Source of the DNA: Rhodocyclaceae bacterium
Lineage (GTDB): Bacteria; Pseudomonadota; Gammaproteobacteria; Burkholderiales; Rhodocyclaceae
Direction: 5' to 3'
Assembly: GCA_023383815.1 (NCBI GenBank)
Contig: JAHDYG010000003.1
Span: forward strand, 62,001 to 126,000
DNA length: 64,000 nucleotides
Part shown: one piece after another, positions 1 through 10,567 of the stretch
How positions within the stretch are numbered: position 1 is the stretch's first letter
Layout: every line of letters starts with the position of its first letter
The notes under the pieces: generated by a model
Database searches by the model: none
What the model saw: the letters and a program-made list of their open reading frames with translations, nothing else
What the model was told of the DNA's origin: nothing
Position numbers and translations under genes: made by a program

Positions 1-1385
1 AAGGTGCGCAGCATTTCCCACGAGGCGTTGTTCAGAACGATCACGATCGGATCCCAGCCGAAGCGGCGGCAGTTGCCGATCTCCCATCCAGTCATCTGGA
101 ACGCGCCATCGCCGACAAGGATGATCGGCCGTTCGCCCGAGGCAGCCTGCAGGCCAAGCCCGGCCGGAACGCCAAAGCCCATGCTGGCGTAGTAGCCGGG
201 AGCGACGAGCGCGGTGTGGTCGATGTCCATCGCGGTGAACATGCAGTCGCCGATATCGGTGGCGATCGGGATCGGGCCGTCGCGCTGCATGAGGTCGTTG
301 ATCGCGCGGGCGACGTCGTTGGGGCCGATCGGCTGGTCGTCGGCGACGAGTCCGCGCGGGTAGTTCGGGCGCTCGAAACGGGGCACCGCGTTGCGCTCGG
401 CAACGCGTGAGAGCATTGCGTCCAGCAGTGCCGGCAGCGTGATGTCCGGGTAGGTGTGGAAGCCCAGCGTGACGCGATGATCGAGCGCCTGGATCGTGTG
501 CCGCAGATCGATCTTGCGCGAGGAAACGCCGAAGTTGGTGTCGGAGATGATCACACCGAGCAGCAGCAGCGCGTCCGATTCTTCCACCATCCGCGTGATC
601 TCGGGATCGCCTGCGACACCGAGATAGGTCCCGGCGAGCGGCGCGTCGGTCTCGGCCAGCAGGCCACGCCCGAGGATGGTCGTCACACACGGCACGCCCA
701 GCCGGCGCGCAAGTTCGGCCACCTGCTCCTCGACGCCGAAGCGCCGGACCTCGACCCCGACCATCAGGACAGGGGCGCTCGCCGAGCGCAGCCGCGCGAG
801 CACCTCGTCGGCGCATGCCGCCAGCGCATCGGCATCGATCGGCGCCGGCGACAGCGCCACGACCGGCTCGCACGGCACGGCCACCATGTCGCGTGGCAGT
901 TCGATATACACCGGCCGCGACTCGCGCAGACAGCTTGACAGCACCCGCGAAATCTCGGCCGGCGCGGTGCGCGCATCGTCGAGGCGTGCCTGGTCGCAGG
1001 TGATCTCGCGGTAGATCGCAAACTGCGAATCGATGGTCTTCGCCTGATGGTGCAGCAGCATGCCCGAAAGAACCTCGCCTTTACCGGGCGCTCCGGATAT
1101 GACGACCACCGGCGATTTCTCGGCAAAGGCACCGGCCACCGCGTTGACCATGTTGAGCGCTCCGGCGCCGTAGGTAACCGCGGCAACGCCGAGCTTGCTG
1201 CGATAGCGCGCCGCCGCATCGGCGGCAAAGCCGACGGCGGGCTCATGGCTCATCGTGTAGAGCGGCAGGATCTTCGATTCTTCGATGATCTTGAAGAACG
1301 GCAGCGCAAAGTCGCCGGGGATGCCGAAGACTTCACGAGCGCCATGCGCACTCAGTGCGGTCAGCAGGACTTCAGACAGATTCAT
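1..1385 (-). CDS. ipdC: Phenylpyruvate/indole-3-pyruvate decarboxylase (TPP enzyme), 3' end outside window
   Basis: A thiamine-diphosphate-dependent 2-oxo acid decarboxylase that would convert phenylpyruvate or indolepyruvate to the arylacetaldehyde, a step towards phenylacetate or indole-3-acetate. About 461 codons are present and the C-terminus runs off the left edge. The N-terminus reads MNLSEVLLTALSAHGAREVF and carries the TPP glutamate (E48, in MSHEPAVGF). The C-terminal TPP/Mg site GDGAFQMTG, followed by NNASWEM, lies near position 50-110. The match to Azospirillum-type IpdC/PpdC is strong across the whole visible length. The start ATG (1383-1385) has AAGGAGAG just upstream on the minus strand. 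It is divergent from the Memo-like gene. Phenylpyruvate versus indolepyruvate preference cannot be read from sequence; a related benzoylformate-type decarboxylase is less likely. Confidence 0.85.
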   Translation of the reverse strand, partial: MNLSEVLLTALSAHGAREVFGIPGDFALPFFKIIEESKILPLYTMSHEPAVGFAADAAARYRSKLGVAAVTYGAGALNMVNAVAGAFAEKSPVVVISGAPGKGEVLSGMLLHHQAKTIDSQFAIYREITCDQARLDDARTAPAEISRVLSSCLRESRPVYIELPRDMVAVPCEPVVALSPAPIDADALAACADEVLARLRSASAPVLMVGVEVRRFGVEEQVAELARRLGVPCVTTILGRGLLAETDAPLAGTYLGVAGDPEITRMVEESDALLLLGVIISDTNFGVSSRKIDLRHTIQALDHRVTLGFHTYPDITLPALLDAMLSRVAERNAVPRFERPNYPRGLVADDQPIGPNDVARAINDLMQRDGPIPIATDIGDCMFTAMDIDHTALVAPGYYASMGFGVPAGLGLQAASGERPIILVGDGAFQMTGWEIGNCRRFGWDPIVIVLNNASWEMLRT

Positions 1386-1537
1386 GGTCTCTCTCCTTGA
1401 ATGTGGATTCTGCTGCCAGCATATAGACACTCGAGAGCAATGTTCGACCGCATTTCTGTCTCCATGCGCAGTTTTGTGCTTCGTGGATCGCCATCCGGCA
1501 CGAACCGCGAATGTGCACGCAGCGCCTTCCGATTTCC

Positions 1538-1543
1538 TATACT
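1538..1543 (+). promoter_or_regulatory. Possible -10 element upstream of the Memo-like gene
   Basis: TATACT lies 60 bases before the Memo-like start in the 217-bp divergent gap. No convincing -35 lies 16-18 bases upstream, so this is only a candidate. Confidence 0.22.
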
Positions 1544-1602
1544 GAAAACAGGGGTATCACCGCTCCCCTCCCTCTCAACGAACACTTTCGGGAACAAGGA
1601 CG

Positions 1603-2433
1603 ATGGCGAGTGCTTCCGTTCGTCCCGCTGCGGTTGCGGGACTCTTCTACCCGGCCGACCCGCGCGTGCTCCACGCGCAGATCGGAGATCTGATTGGCGC
1701 AGCGATGGCCGCAGACCGGAGCAGCCGCCCGCCAAAGGCAATCGTCGTGCCGCATGCGGGCTACCTCTATTCCGGACCGGTGGCCGCGAGCGGCTATGCG
1801 GCGATTGCGCCCTTGCGCGGGCACGTCAGCCGGGTCGTCCTGCTTGGCCCGGCGCACCGCATGGCTGTGCGCGGATTCGCGATTCCAGCGGCCCAGGCGT
1901 TCGCCACCCCGTTCGGTGAGGTTCCGGTCAGCCGTGACGACTGGCTTGCACTGCAGCGTCGGGCTGACGTCGTCGTCGATGATCGACCGCATGCGCTCGA
2001 ACACAGCCTGGAAGTGCAACTGCCCTTCCTGCAGATGGTCCTGGATGGCTTCCGCCTGGTCCCGATCCTCGTCGGAGACGCCTCCGCCGAAGCGGTCGCC
2101 AGCCTGCTCGGCGAGCTCTGGGGCGGGGAAGAAACCCTGATCGTGATCAGCTCCGATCTTTCGCACTACCACCCCTACCTGCATGCCCGCCAGTGCGACC
2201 AGGCGACGGTGCGCCAGATCCTCGCGCTCGATGACCACATCCTGGACGACCAGGCGTGCGGCGCACGACCGATCAACGGCCTGATGCGCGTCGCTGCGCA
2301 ACGCGGGCTGACTCCCCATCTTCTCGACCTGCGCAATTCGGGAGATACGGCGGGCGACCGCTCGCGGGTGGTCGGCTATGCCAGTCTCTCCTTCGACGAA
2401 GCCGGAGCCCACGATGACAATGTCCGACACTGA
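1603..2433 (+). CDS. amrB: AmmeMemoRadiSam system protein B (Memo-like)
   Basis: 276 aa, the Memo family (related to extradiol-dioxygenase LigB folds and human MEMO1). Visible family motifs are PHAGYLYSGP (H51), LLGPAHR, EHSLEVQLPFLQ and SSDLSHYH, so the candidate metal-binding histidines are retained. It is the first gene of a tight trio: its 3' end overlaps the AMMECR1-like gene by 20 bases, and that gene overlaps the radical SAM gene by 4. The bacterial function is not established; human MEMO1 is a redox/iron-binding protein. No signal peptide, so probably cytosolic. ATG start at 1603, with an A/G-rich stretch (GGGAACAAGGACG) just upstream. Confidence 0.9.
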   Translation: MASASVRPAAVAGLFYPADPRVLHAQIGDLIGAAMAADRSSRPPKAIVVPHAGYLYSGPVAASGYAAIAPLRGHVSRVVLLGPAHRMAVRGFAIPAAQAFATPFGEVPVSRDDWLALQRRADVVVDDRPHALEHSLEVQLPFLQMVLDGFRLVPILVGDASAEAVASLLGELWGGEETLIVISSDLSHYHPYLHARQCDQATVRQILALDDHILDDQACGARPINGLMRVAAQRGLTPHLLDLRNSGDTAGDRSRVVGYASLSFDEAGAHDDNVRH

Positions 2434-2998
2434 ACTCGGTCCGCTGCTGCTCGCAACCGCCCGTGGCGCGATCGAGCGCCACGTCGGGGCCCGCGACGCG
2501 CAGGCGCCCGAGCACCCGGCCCTGCTCGAACCGGGTGCGAGCTTCGTCACGCTGACCTGCGATGGCGAACTGCGCGGTTGCATCGGCAGTCTCGAGGCCC
2601 GGCGCCCGCTCGGGGAGGATGTTGCGGCCAATGCCATTGCGGCTGCGAGTCGGGATCTGCGCTTTTCTCCGGTCGAACGCAACGAACTGGAACACATCCG
2701 GGTCGAGGTCTCGGTGCTGACCCGGCCACGGTTGCTGCAGTTCGCAGACGAGCGCGAACTACTCCAGAGTCTGCGACCGGGTGTCGATGGCGTGCTGCTG
2801 TCGGCACACGGGCGCAGCGCCACCTTCCTGCCCCAGGTCTGGGAGCAGCTTCCCGACCCACGGATGTTTCTCGGCGCGCTCAAACGCAAGGCTGGACTCG
2901 AACCAGGAGTCGCCGCGACGGAAATGACGATCGCGACCTACCAGGTGCGTAAATGGAAGGAGGCCGAGCGCAGCACCGCCTCGGGCAGCCTGCGATGA
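2414..2998 (+). CDS. amrA: AmmeMemoRadiSam system protein A (AMMECR1 domain)
   Basis: 194 aa AMMECR1-domain protein; the family hallmark LRGCIGS is at residues 53-59 and the domain fills the protein. The start was set at ATG 2414 inside the end of the Memo-like gene; ATG 2420 (MSDTEL) is equally possible, and an in-frame upstream start at 2378 would overlap much more. The stop overlaps the next start by ATGA, indicating translational coupling. AMMECR1 domains occur alone in eukaryotes and with Memo and radical SAM proteins in prokaryotes. No biochemical role is known in bacteria. Confidence 0.88.
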   Translation: MTMSDTELGPLLLATARGAIERHVGARDAQAPEHPALLEPGASFVTLTCDGELRGCIGSLEARRPLGEDVAANAIAAASRDLRFSPVERNELEHIRVEVSVLTRPRLLQFADERELLQSLRPGVDGVLLSAHGRSATFLPQVWEQLPDPRMFLGALKRKAGLEPGVAATEMTIATYQVRKWKEAERSTASGSLR

Positions 2999-4080
2999 AC
3001 CACCCCGGCCGCTACTGGCATCGCCTGGACGATGGCCGCATCCAGTGCGACCTGTGCCCGCGTTACTGTCGTCTGCATGAGGATCAGCGCGGGGCGTGCT
3101 TCGTGCGTATGCGCGAAGGCGACCAGATCGTGCTCACGACGTACGGCAGGAGCTCCGGCTTCTGCATCGATCCGATCGAGAAGAAGCCGCTCAACCATTT
3201 CCTGCCCGGCACCAGTGTGTTCTCGTTCGGCACGGCCGGCTGCAACCTCGCCTGCAAGTTCTGCCAGAACTGGGACATCTCGAAGTCACGCGACATGGAT
3301 CGCCTGATGGACGCGGCGTCGCCGGCCGAGATCGCGCGCACGGCCAGCGTGCATGGATGCCGCAGCGTCGCCTATACCTACAACGACCCGGTCATCTTCG
3401 CCGAATACGCGATCGACACCGCGATCGAAGTCCACAAGCTCGGCTTGAAGAACGTCGCCGTCACTGCCGGCTACATCACCGAAGAGGCGCGTGGCGAGTT
3501 CTTCGAGCACATGGATGCCGCCAATGTCGACCTCAAGGGCTTCACCGATGAGTTCTACGTGCGTCTGTGCGGTGCGCACCTGCAGCCGGTGCTCGACACG
3601 CTCGTCTGGCTCGTGCACGAGACCAAGGTGTGGGTCGAGCTGACGACCCTGCTGATTCCCGGCCAGAACGACTCGGACGACGAGCTGACACGCCTTGCGC
3701 AGTGGGTCTGCCGGGAACTGGGGCCAACCGTGCCGCTGCACTTCAGCGCCTTTCACCCGGACTTCAAGATGACGGACATCCGTGCGACACCGCCCGAAAC
3801 GCTGCGCCGCGCGCGACGGATCGCGCTCGACCAGGGGCTGCGCCACGTCTATACCGGCAACGTGCATGACGTCGAAGGCGACACCACGCACTGCACCGGT
3901 TGCGGCGCGCCGGTGATCGTGCGCGACTGGTACGAGATCCTCGACTACCGGCTCGATCCGCAAGGCTGTTGCCAGGCCTGCGGACAGCAACTCGCTGGGC
4001 GCTTCGAAGCCTTCGGCAAGCCATTCGGGGCACGCCGCATCCCGGTCGGAATTCATCGGGGTGAATATCGATCCGTCTGA
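2995..4080 (+). CDS. amrS: AmmeMemoRadiSam system radical SAM enzyme
   Basis: 361 aa. The 4Fe-4S/SAM motif CxxxCxxC is C83-C87-C90 (CNLACKFC). An N-terminal four-cysteine block (C18, C21, C25, C35) and two C-terminal CxxC pairs (HCTGCG, CCQACG) suggest extra metal or cluster sites. The family is related to pyruvate-formate-lyase activases, yet no glycyl-radical enzyme gene lies nearby. Start ATG 2995 overlaps the AMMECR1 stop by 4 bases. The substrate is unknown; the adjacent Memo-like and AMMECR1-like proteins are the obvious candidate partners. Confidence 0.92.
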   Translation: MNHPGRYWHRLDDGRIQCDLCPRYCRLHEDQRGACFVRMREGDQIVLTTYGRSSGFCIDPIEKKPLNHFLPGTSVFSFGTAGCNLACKFCQNWDISKSRDMDRLMDAASPAEIARTASVHGCRSVAYTYNDPVIFAEYAIDTAIEVHKLGLKNVAVTAGYITEEARGEFFEHMDAANVDLKGFTDEFYVRLCGAHLQPVLDTLVWLVHETKVWVELTTLLIPGQNDSDDELTRLAQWVCRELGPTVPLHFSAFHPDFKMTDIRATPPETLRRARRIALDQGLRHVYTGNVHDVEGDTTHCTGCGAPVIVRDWYEILDYRLDPQGCCQACGQQLAGRFEAFGKPFGARRIPVGIHRGEYRSV

Positions 4081-4260
4081 TGCGGCCATGCGGGCAAGAC
4101 CCGCCCGCAAGGCCCATCCAGGGCAGGACGTCATTCCGATCTCATCACCGGATGCAGCTTGACGGGTTACGGTCGGTTGTGTAGCTTGGGCCGATCGCGG
4201 AACTCCGCGATGCTCGCAAGCCCTCCGCCGTTGGACGAGAACAAGAGGCCTGTTCGGGTC

Positions 4261-6554
<2,294 letters not shown>

Positions 6555-6558
<4 letters not shown>

Positions 6559-6944
6559 ACCGACAGATCCTGCTGATCGAGGACAACGAGCAGAACCGCT
6601 ATCTGGCCACCTTCTTGCTGCAGGCACGCGACTGGCAGGTGACGCACGCCCCGGACGGCCCCACCGGTGTGCAGCTGGCCGAACAGATCCAGCCAGCCCT
6701 GATCCTGCTCGACATCCAGCTTCCCGGCATGGATGGCTATGCCGTCGCCCAGGCGCTGCGACGGAATCCCGACCTTGCGGCGGTGCCGATCGTTGCCGTG
6801 ACCTCGTATGCCATGCCGGGTGACCGCGAACGCTGCCTCGAATCCGGATGCAACGGCTATCTCGAGAAACCGATCGATCCGGTGACCTTTGCGACCGACG
6901 TGGAGGCGTTCGTTCCGCACTCCGATGGAGGCGAACGAAAATGA
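6555..6944 (+). CDS. Single-domain response regulator (CheY-like)
   Basis: 129 aa, one receiver domain: acidic pair in LLIEDNEQN, phospho-acceptor Asp in [13 protein letters not shown], the T/S site in [13 protein letters not shown] and the conserved Lys in LEKPIDP. It has the [11 protein letters not shown] signature common in receivers of hybrid-kinase relays. It overlaps the kinase upstream and the GGDEF-EAL gene downstream by 4 bases each. It has no output domain, so it may act by protein contact or as a phosphate shuttle or sink between the kinase and the c-di-GMP enzyme. Confidence 0.9.
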
Positions 6945-9703
6945 AGCACGCCCTGATCGTCGACGACAAACCGGAAAACGTCTATTTCCTCCGTGCGCTG
7001 CTGCACGGCTACGGCTTCACGGTCGATGAGGCGCCGAATGGTGCGATCGCACTGGAAAAGGCCCGCGCCGAGCTGCCCTCTCTCGTCGTCAGCGACCTGC
7101 TGATGCCGGTAATGGACGGCTATACGCTGCTGCGACACTGGAAGGCCGATGAAACCCTGCGCACCGTGCCGTTCATCGTGTATACCGCGACCTATACCGA
7201 GCCGCGCGACGAACAGCTCGCACTCGATCTGGGCGCCGATGCCTTCATCGTCAAACCGTCCGAGCCCGAGCCGTTCATGGCAAGGGTGCAGGAAGTCCTG
7301 GAGCGTTCGGCCCGGACGAACGAGCCGCCCCGCAGCCCCGTGACCGACGACGACACCGCGCTGAAGGTCTACAGCGAGGTCCTGGTCAACAAGCTCGAAC
7401 AGAAGGCCAGCCAGCTCGAGGAGCGGATCGCCGAACTCACGCAGGCCGAAGAGCGCATCCGGCGACTGAACAGTTTCTATGCGGCGCTGAGCGAGACCAA
7501 TCAGGCGATCGTGCATCTGACCGAACGCGAGGAGCTGTTCCGCACGATCTGCAGGATCGCTGTCGAGCGCAGTCGCTTTGCACTCGCATGGGTCGGCATG
7601 ATCGACGAAGCCGGCGAAGAGATCATCCCGCTCGCGTGGTGCGGAGATGGGCCTGCCTGGTTTGCGCGCCTGCAACCGTTCCGGGCAAAGGGCGAAGCGC
7701 ACACCCCGATCGAGATGGCCATCGCGGTTCAGGGGCCGCGTCTGTTCAATGACGCTCAGACGGCGCCCGCGCTGTCATCACTGCATGCCCATCTTCGGGA
7801 CTGCGATCTGCGCTCGGCCGCTGCGTTCCCGTTGCGCATCGGAGAGCGGATCGTCGGCGGACTCGAACTGTATTCGCAGGAGCCCGGCTACTTCGATGAG
7901 ACCCTGGGCGAACTGCTCGCGGAGATGGTCACCGACGTCTCGTTCGCACTGCAGAACTACGAGAAGGAAGCCGAACGAAAAGAGAACGAGGCCCGCCTGC
8001 GTGCCAGCGAGGAAGCCAACCGCCTGAGCAATCGCGCCCTCGAAGCGTCCGCCAACGGAATCGTCATTACCGACTCCCTCCAGCCCGGCCACCCGATCAT
8101 CTACGTCAACCCCGCTTTCGAACGCATCACGGGATACTCCGCAGACGAGGCGATCGGGCGCGACACGCGCTTTCTGCTCGGTGGCGATGCCGAACAACTG
8201 GGCGTCGAAGAGATCCGCGCAGCACTGCGCGAGCAGCGCGAAGGCGAGGCCATCCTCAAGAGCTACCACAAGAACGGCAACCTGTTCTGGAACGAACTTT
8301 CGATCGCCCCGGTGAAGGATGTCGACGGGCGCACGACCCATTTCGTCGGCGTCATCAACGACATCACCGAACGCAAACTCTACGAGCAGGAACTCGAGCG
8401 TCACGCCAACCGCGACCTGCTGACCGGACTGGCCAACCGCAACCTGCTCAAGGATCGCATCACCCAGGCGATCGCCTTTGCCACGCGCATGCGCAGCATG
8501 ATGGCCGTTCTGCTGATCGACCTGGATCATTTCAAGCGCATCAACGACAGTCTCGGGCACGAGTTCGGCGACACCATCCTGCGCGAAACGGCCACCCGAA
8601 TGGCGGCCTGCGTCGGCGAGCAGCCGACCCTGGCGCGTATCGGTGGAGACGAGTTCGTGATCGTCCTGCCGGATGTCGGCCGCCCGCAGGACGTGGCGCT
8701 GATGGCCAGCAACGTGCTGCAGTCCCTTTCTGAACCAATGACGGTAGGCGGCCGGGTGCTGAGCCTGACGGCCAGCATCGGCGTCAGCCTCTACCCGCAG
8801 GACGGCACCGATCACGACCTCCTGCTACGCAACGCCGACGCCGCGATGTACCGGGCCAAGGAAGGGGGCCGCAACACCTGGCGCTTCTACACTGCCGACA
8901 TGAACGCGCATGCGCTGGCGCAACTCGAACTCGCCGAACGGCTGCGCCACGCGCTGGAACGCGCTGAACTCCTGCTTCACTATCAGCCGTTGCTGAGCCT
9001 CGCCGATGGAACGATCACCGATGTCGAAGCGCTGCTGCGCTGGCGTGGTGCGGACGGCAAGCTGATCTCGCCCGCCGAGTTCATTCCGCTCGCCGAGGAT
9101 ACCGGACTCATCATCCCGATCGGTGAATGGGTGCTGCGCCAGGCCTGCGCGCAACTCGTGCAATGGCAGCGCGACGGAGGCCACCACCTGCGCGTCGCGG
9201 TGAACCTCTCTGCCCGTCAGTTCCGCGACCCGAACCTGGTGCAGTGCGTGCGCAGCGCGCTCGAACAAAGCGGACTCTCCCCTTCACTGCTCAAGCTGGA
9301 AGTGACCGAAAGCTCGGTCATGGACAACGCCGTGCGCGCGGCCGATATCCTCTCCGAATTGCGAGCGCTCGGTGTCAGCATCTCGGTCGACGATTTCGGC
9401 ACCGGGTATTCCTCGCTCGCGTATCTGCGCCGTTTCCCGATCGACCAGTTGAAGATCGACCGTTCCTTCGTGCAGGAAGTCACCGAGCATGCGGAAAGCG
9501 CAGCGATCGTGCACGGGATCATCAGCCTCGCGCGCAGTCTGCGCCTGCAGACGGTCGCCGAGGGCGTCGAAACGGTCGAGCAACGCGAGTTCCTGCGCGA
9601 GGCAGGGTGCGACAAGATGCAGGGCTTCCTGTTCAGTCGCCCATTGCCGCCGGATGATCTGCATGCGCTGCTGCTCACCCACCGGGTCCAGGCGGAGGCC
9701 TGA
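6941..9703 (+). CDS. Response regulator REC-GAF-PAS-GGDEF-EAL (c-di-GMP turnover)
   Basis: 920 aa from ATG 6941, which overlaps the preceding stop (ATGA) and starts directly at the receiver (ALIVDDKPENV; Asp in VVSDLLMPVMDG). A coiled segment (about 145-180) leads to a GAF domain (about 190-345) and a PAS domain (about 360-480). GGDEF is intact at 568-572 and EAL at 696-698 (EALLRW), with DDFGTGYSSL also present. Both cyclase and phosphodiesterase sites look catalytically competent; which dominates cannot be told. This is the output protein of the three-gene operon. Confidence 0.92.
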   Translation: MKHALIVDDKPENVYFLRALLHGYGFTVDEAPNGAIALEKARAELPSLVVSDLLMPVMDGYTLLRHWKADETLRTVPFIVYTATYTEPRDEQLALDLGADAFIVKPSEPEPFMARVQEVLERSARTNEPPRSPVTDDDTALKVYSEVLVNKLEQKASQLEERIAELTQAEERIRRLNSFYAALSETNQAIVHLTEREELFRTICRIAVERSRFALAWVGMIDEAGEEIIPLAWCGDGPAWFARLQPFRAKGEAHTPIEMAIAVQGPRLFNDAQTAPALSSLHAHLRDCDLRSAAAFPLRIGERIVGGLELYSQEPGYFDETLGELLAEMVTDVSFALQNYEKEAERKENEARLRASEEANRLSNRALEASANGIVITDSLQPGHPIIYVNPAFERITGYSADEAIGRDTRFLLGGDAEQLGVEEIRAALREQREGEAILKSYHKNGNLFWNELSIAPVKDVDGRTTHFVGVINDITERKLYEQELERHANRDLLTGLANRNLLKDRITQAIAFATRMRSMMAVLLIDLDHFKRINDSLGHEFGDTILRETATRMAACVGEQPTLARIGGDEFVIVLPDVGRPQDVALMASNVLQSLSEPMTVGGRVLSLTASIGVSLYPQDGTDHDLLLRNADAAMYRAKEGGRNTWRFYTADMNAHALAQLELAERLRHALERAELLLHYQPLLSLADGTITDVEALLRWRGADGKLISPAEFIPLAEDTGLIIPIGEWVLRQACAQLVQWQRDGGHHLRVAVNLSARQFRDPNLVQCVRSALEQSGLSPSLLKLEVTESSVMDNAVRAADILSELRALGVSISVDDFGTGYSSLAYLRRFPIDQLKIDRSFVQEVTEHAESAAIVHGIISLARSLRLQTVAEGVETVEQREFLREAGCDKMQGFLFSRPLPPDDLHALLLTHRVQAEA

Positions 9704-9718
9704 GCGCCCGGCACGGTC

Positions 9719-10459
9719 ATGAGCACGGACCGGAGCGTTTCGGAGCTGAGCATTGCGGCCGATGGCGCGTGGCTCGATGCCCGGCTTCTGCACGCTCCGG
9801 ATGACTGCGGGCTCGTGATCATCGCGCGCGCCGCCGCCGGTTGTCTCGCGGGTTCAGAAGAAGGGGAAGTCGTTGCGGCGCTGCGCGAAGCCGGGCTCGC
9901 AAGCCTCACGCTCGATCTTCTGACGCAGCGCGAAGAGGCGCGCGACCCCGACGTACGATTCAACGTCCCGATGCTGACCCATCGACTGCTTGCCATTCGC
10001 GAATGGATCGCACACCAGCCCCGACTGTCGTGGCTGGCCGTTGGCGTACACGGTTCGGACACCGCGAGCGCCGTTGCGATCCGCGGTGCCTGGAAAGAGC
10101 CGGAACGGTTTGCTGCGGTCGTCTGCCGCGGCGGGCGTCCGGATCTTGCCGGCGCGACACCGCTCACGGGTCTGCGGGTTCCCGCGCGCTTCATCGCAGG
10201 ATCCGCCGCATCCGACCCGACCGGATTTCGCGCCGCGTTCGAACGGGTCGGCGGCGAGCGCGACTGGCAGGCGCTCTCCGGGGCGGACCACGAGATCACC
10301 GCGGGGGAAGCCCTGAATCGCGCGGCAGCGCTTGCCGCCGCCTGGTTCACGCTGCATCTTCCGCCCCCTGATCCGCAGCGCTCGCAGCGCGAAAACGAGG
10401 CCGCGCGCGCTCCGACGCAGCCGCGAGACGGCTGGTTTCCCGGAATCGATCCTCGATGA
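9719..10459 (+). CDS. Dienelactone-hydrolase-like alpha/beta protein with degenerate active site
   Basis: 246 aa. The C-terminal half follows the dienelactone-hydrolase-like family often fused to phosphoribosyltransferases (CRGGRPDLAG is conserved; H191 in SGADHEI sits where the catalytic His is expected). The usual oxyanion segment HGSGSS is replaced by RAAAGC, and the nucleophile elbow, normally GxxGxSTG, reads GVHGSDTAS (109-117) with Asp114 at the Ser position. It may be a pseudoenzyme or use other chemistry. It lies 15 bases after the GGDEF-EAL gene and may be cotranscribed. No signal peptide. Confidence 0.7.
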   Translation: MSTDRSVSELSIAADGAWLDARLLHAPDDCGLVIIARAAAGCLAGSEEGEVVAALREAGLASLTLDLLTQREEARDPDVRFNVPMLTHRLLAIREWIAHQPRLSWLAVGVHGSDTASAVAIRGAWKEPERFAAVVCRGGRPDLAGATPLTGLRVPARFIAGSAASDPTGFRAAFERVGGERDWQALSGADHEITAGEALNRAAALAAAWFTLHLPPPDPQRSQRENEAARAPTQPRDGWFPGIDPR

Positions 10460-10567
10460 AGGGTGCGGCCCGGCAGCAACTGTCGGATAATCGCCCCCCT
10501 CACCTGCCCGACCGGGTCACCCCATCGCCCGGCCGTCCGTCCTGATCCGAACACCCCGCGCACGAAG

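Noticed and set aside
4090-4108. GCGGGC/GCCCGC hairpin after the radical SAM gene as a terminator
   Set aside because: Six-base stem without a following T-tract; too common in GC-rich DNA.
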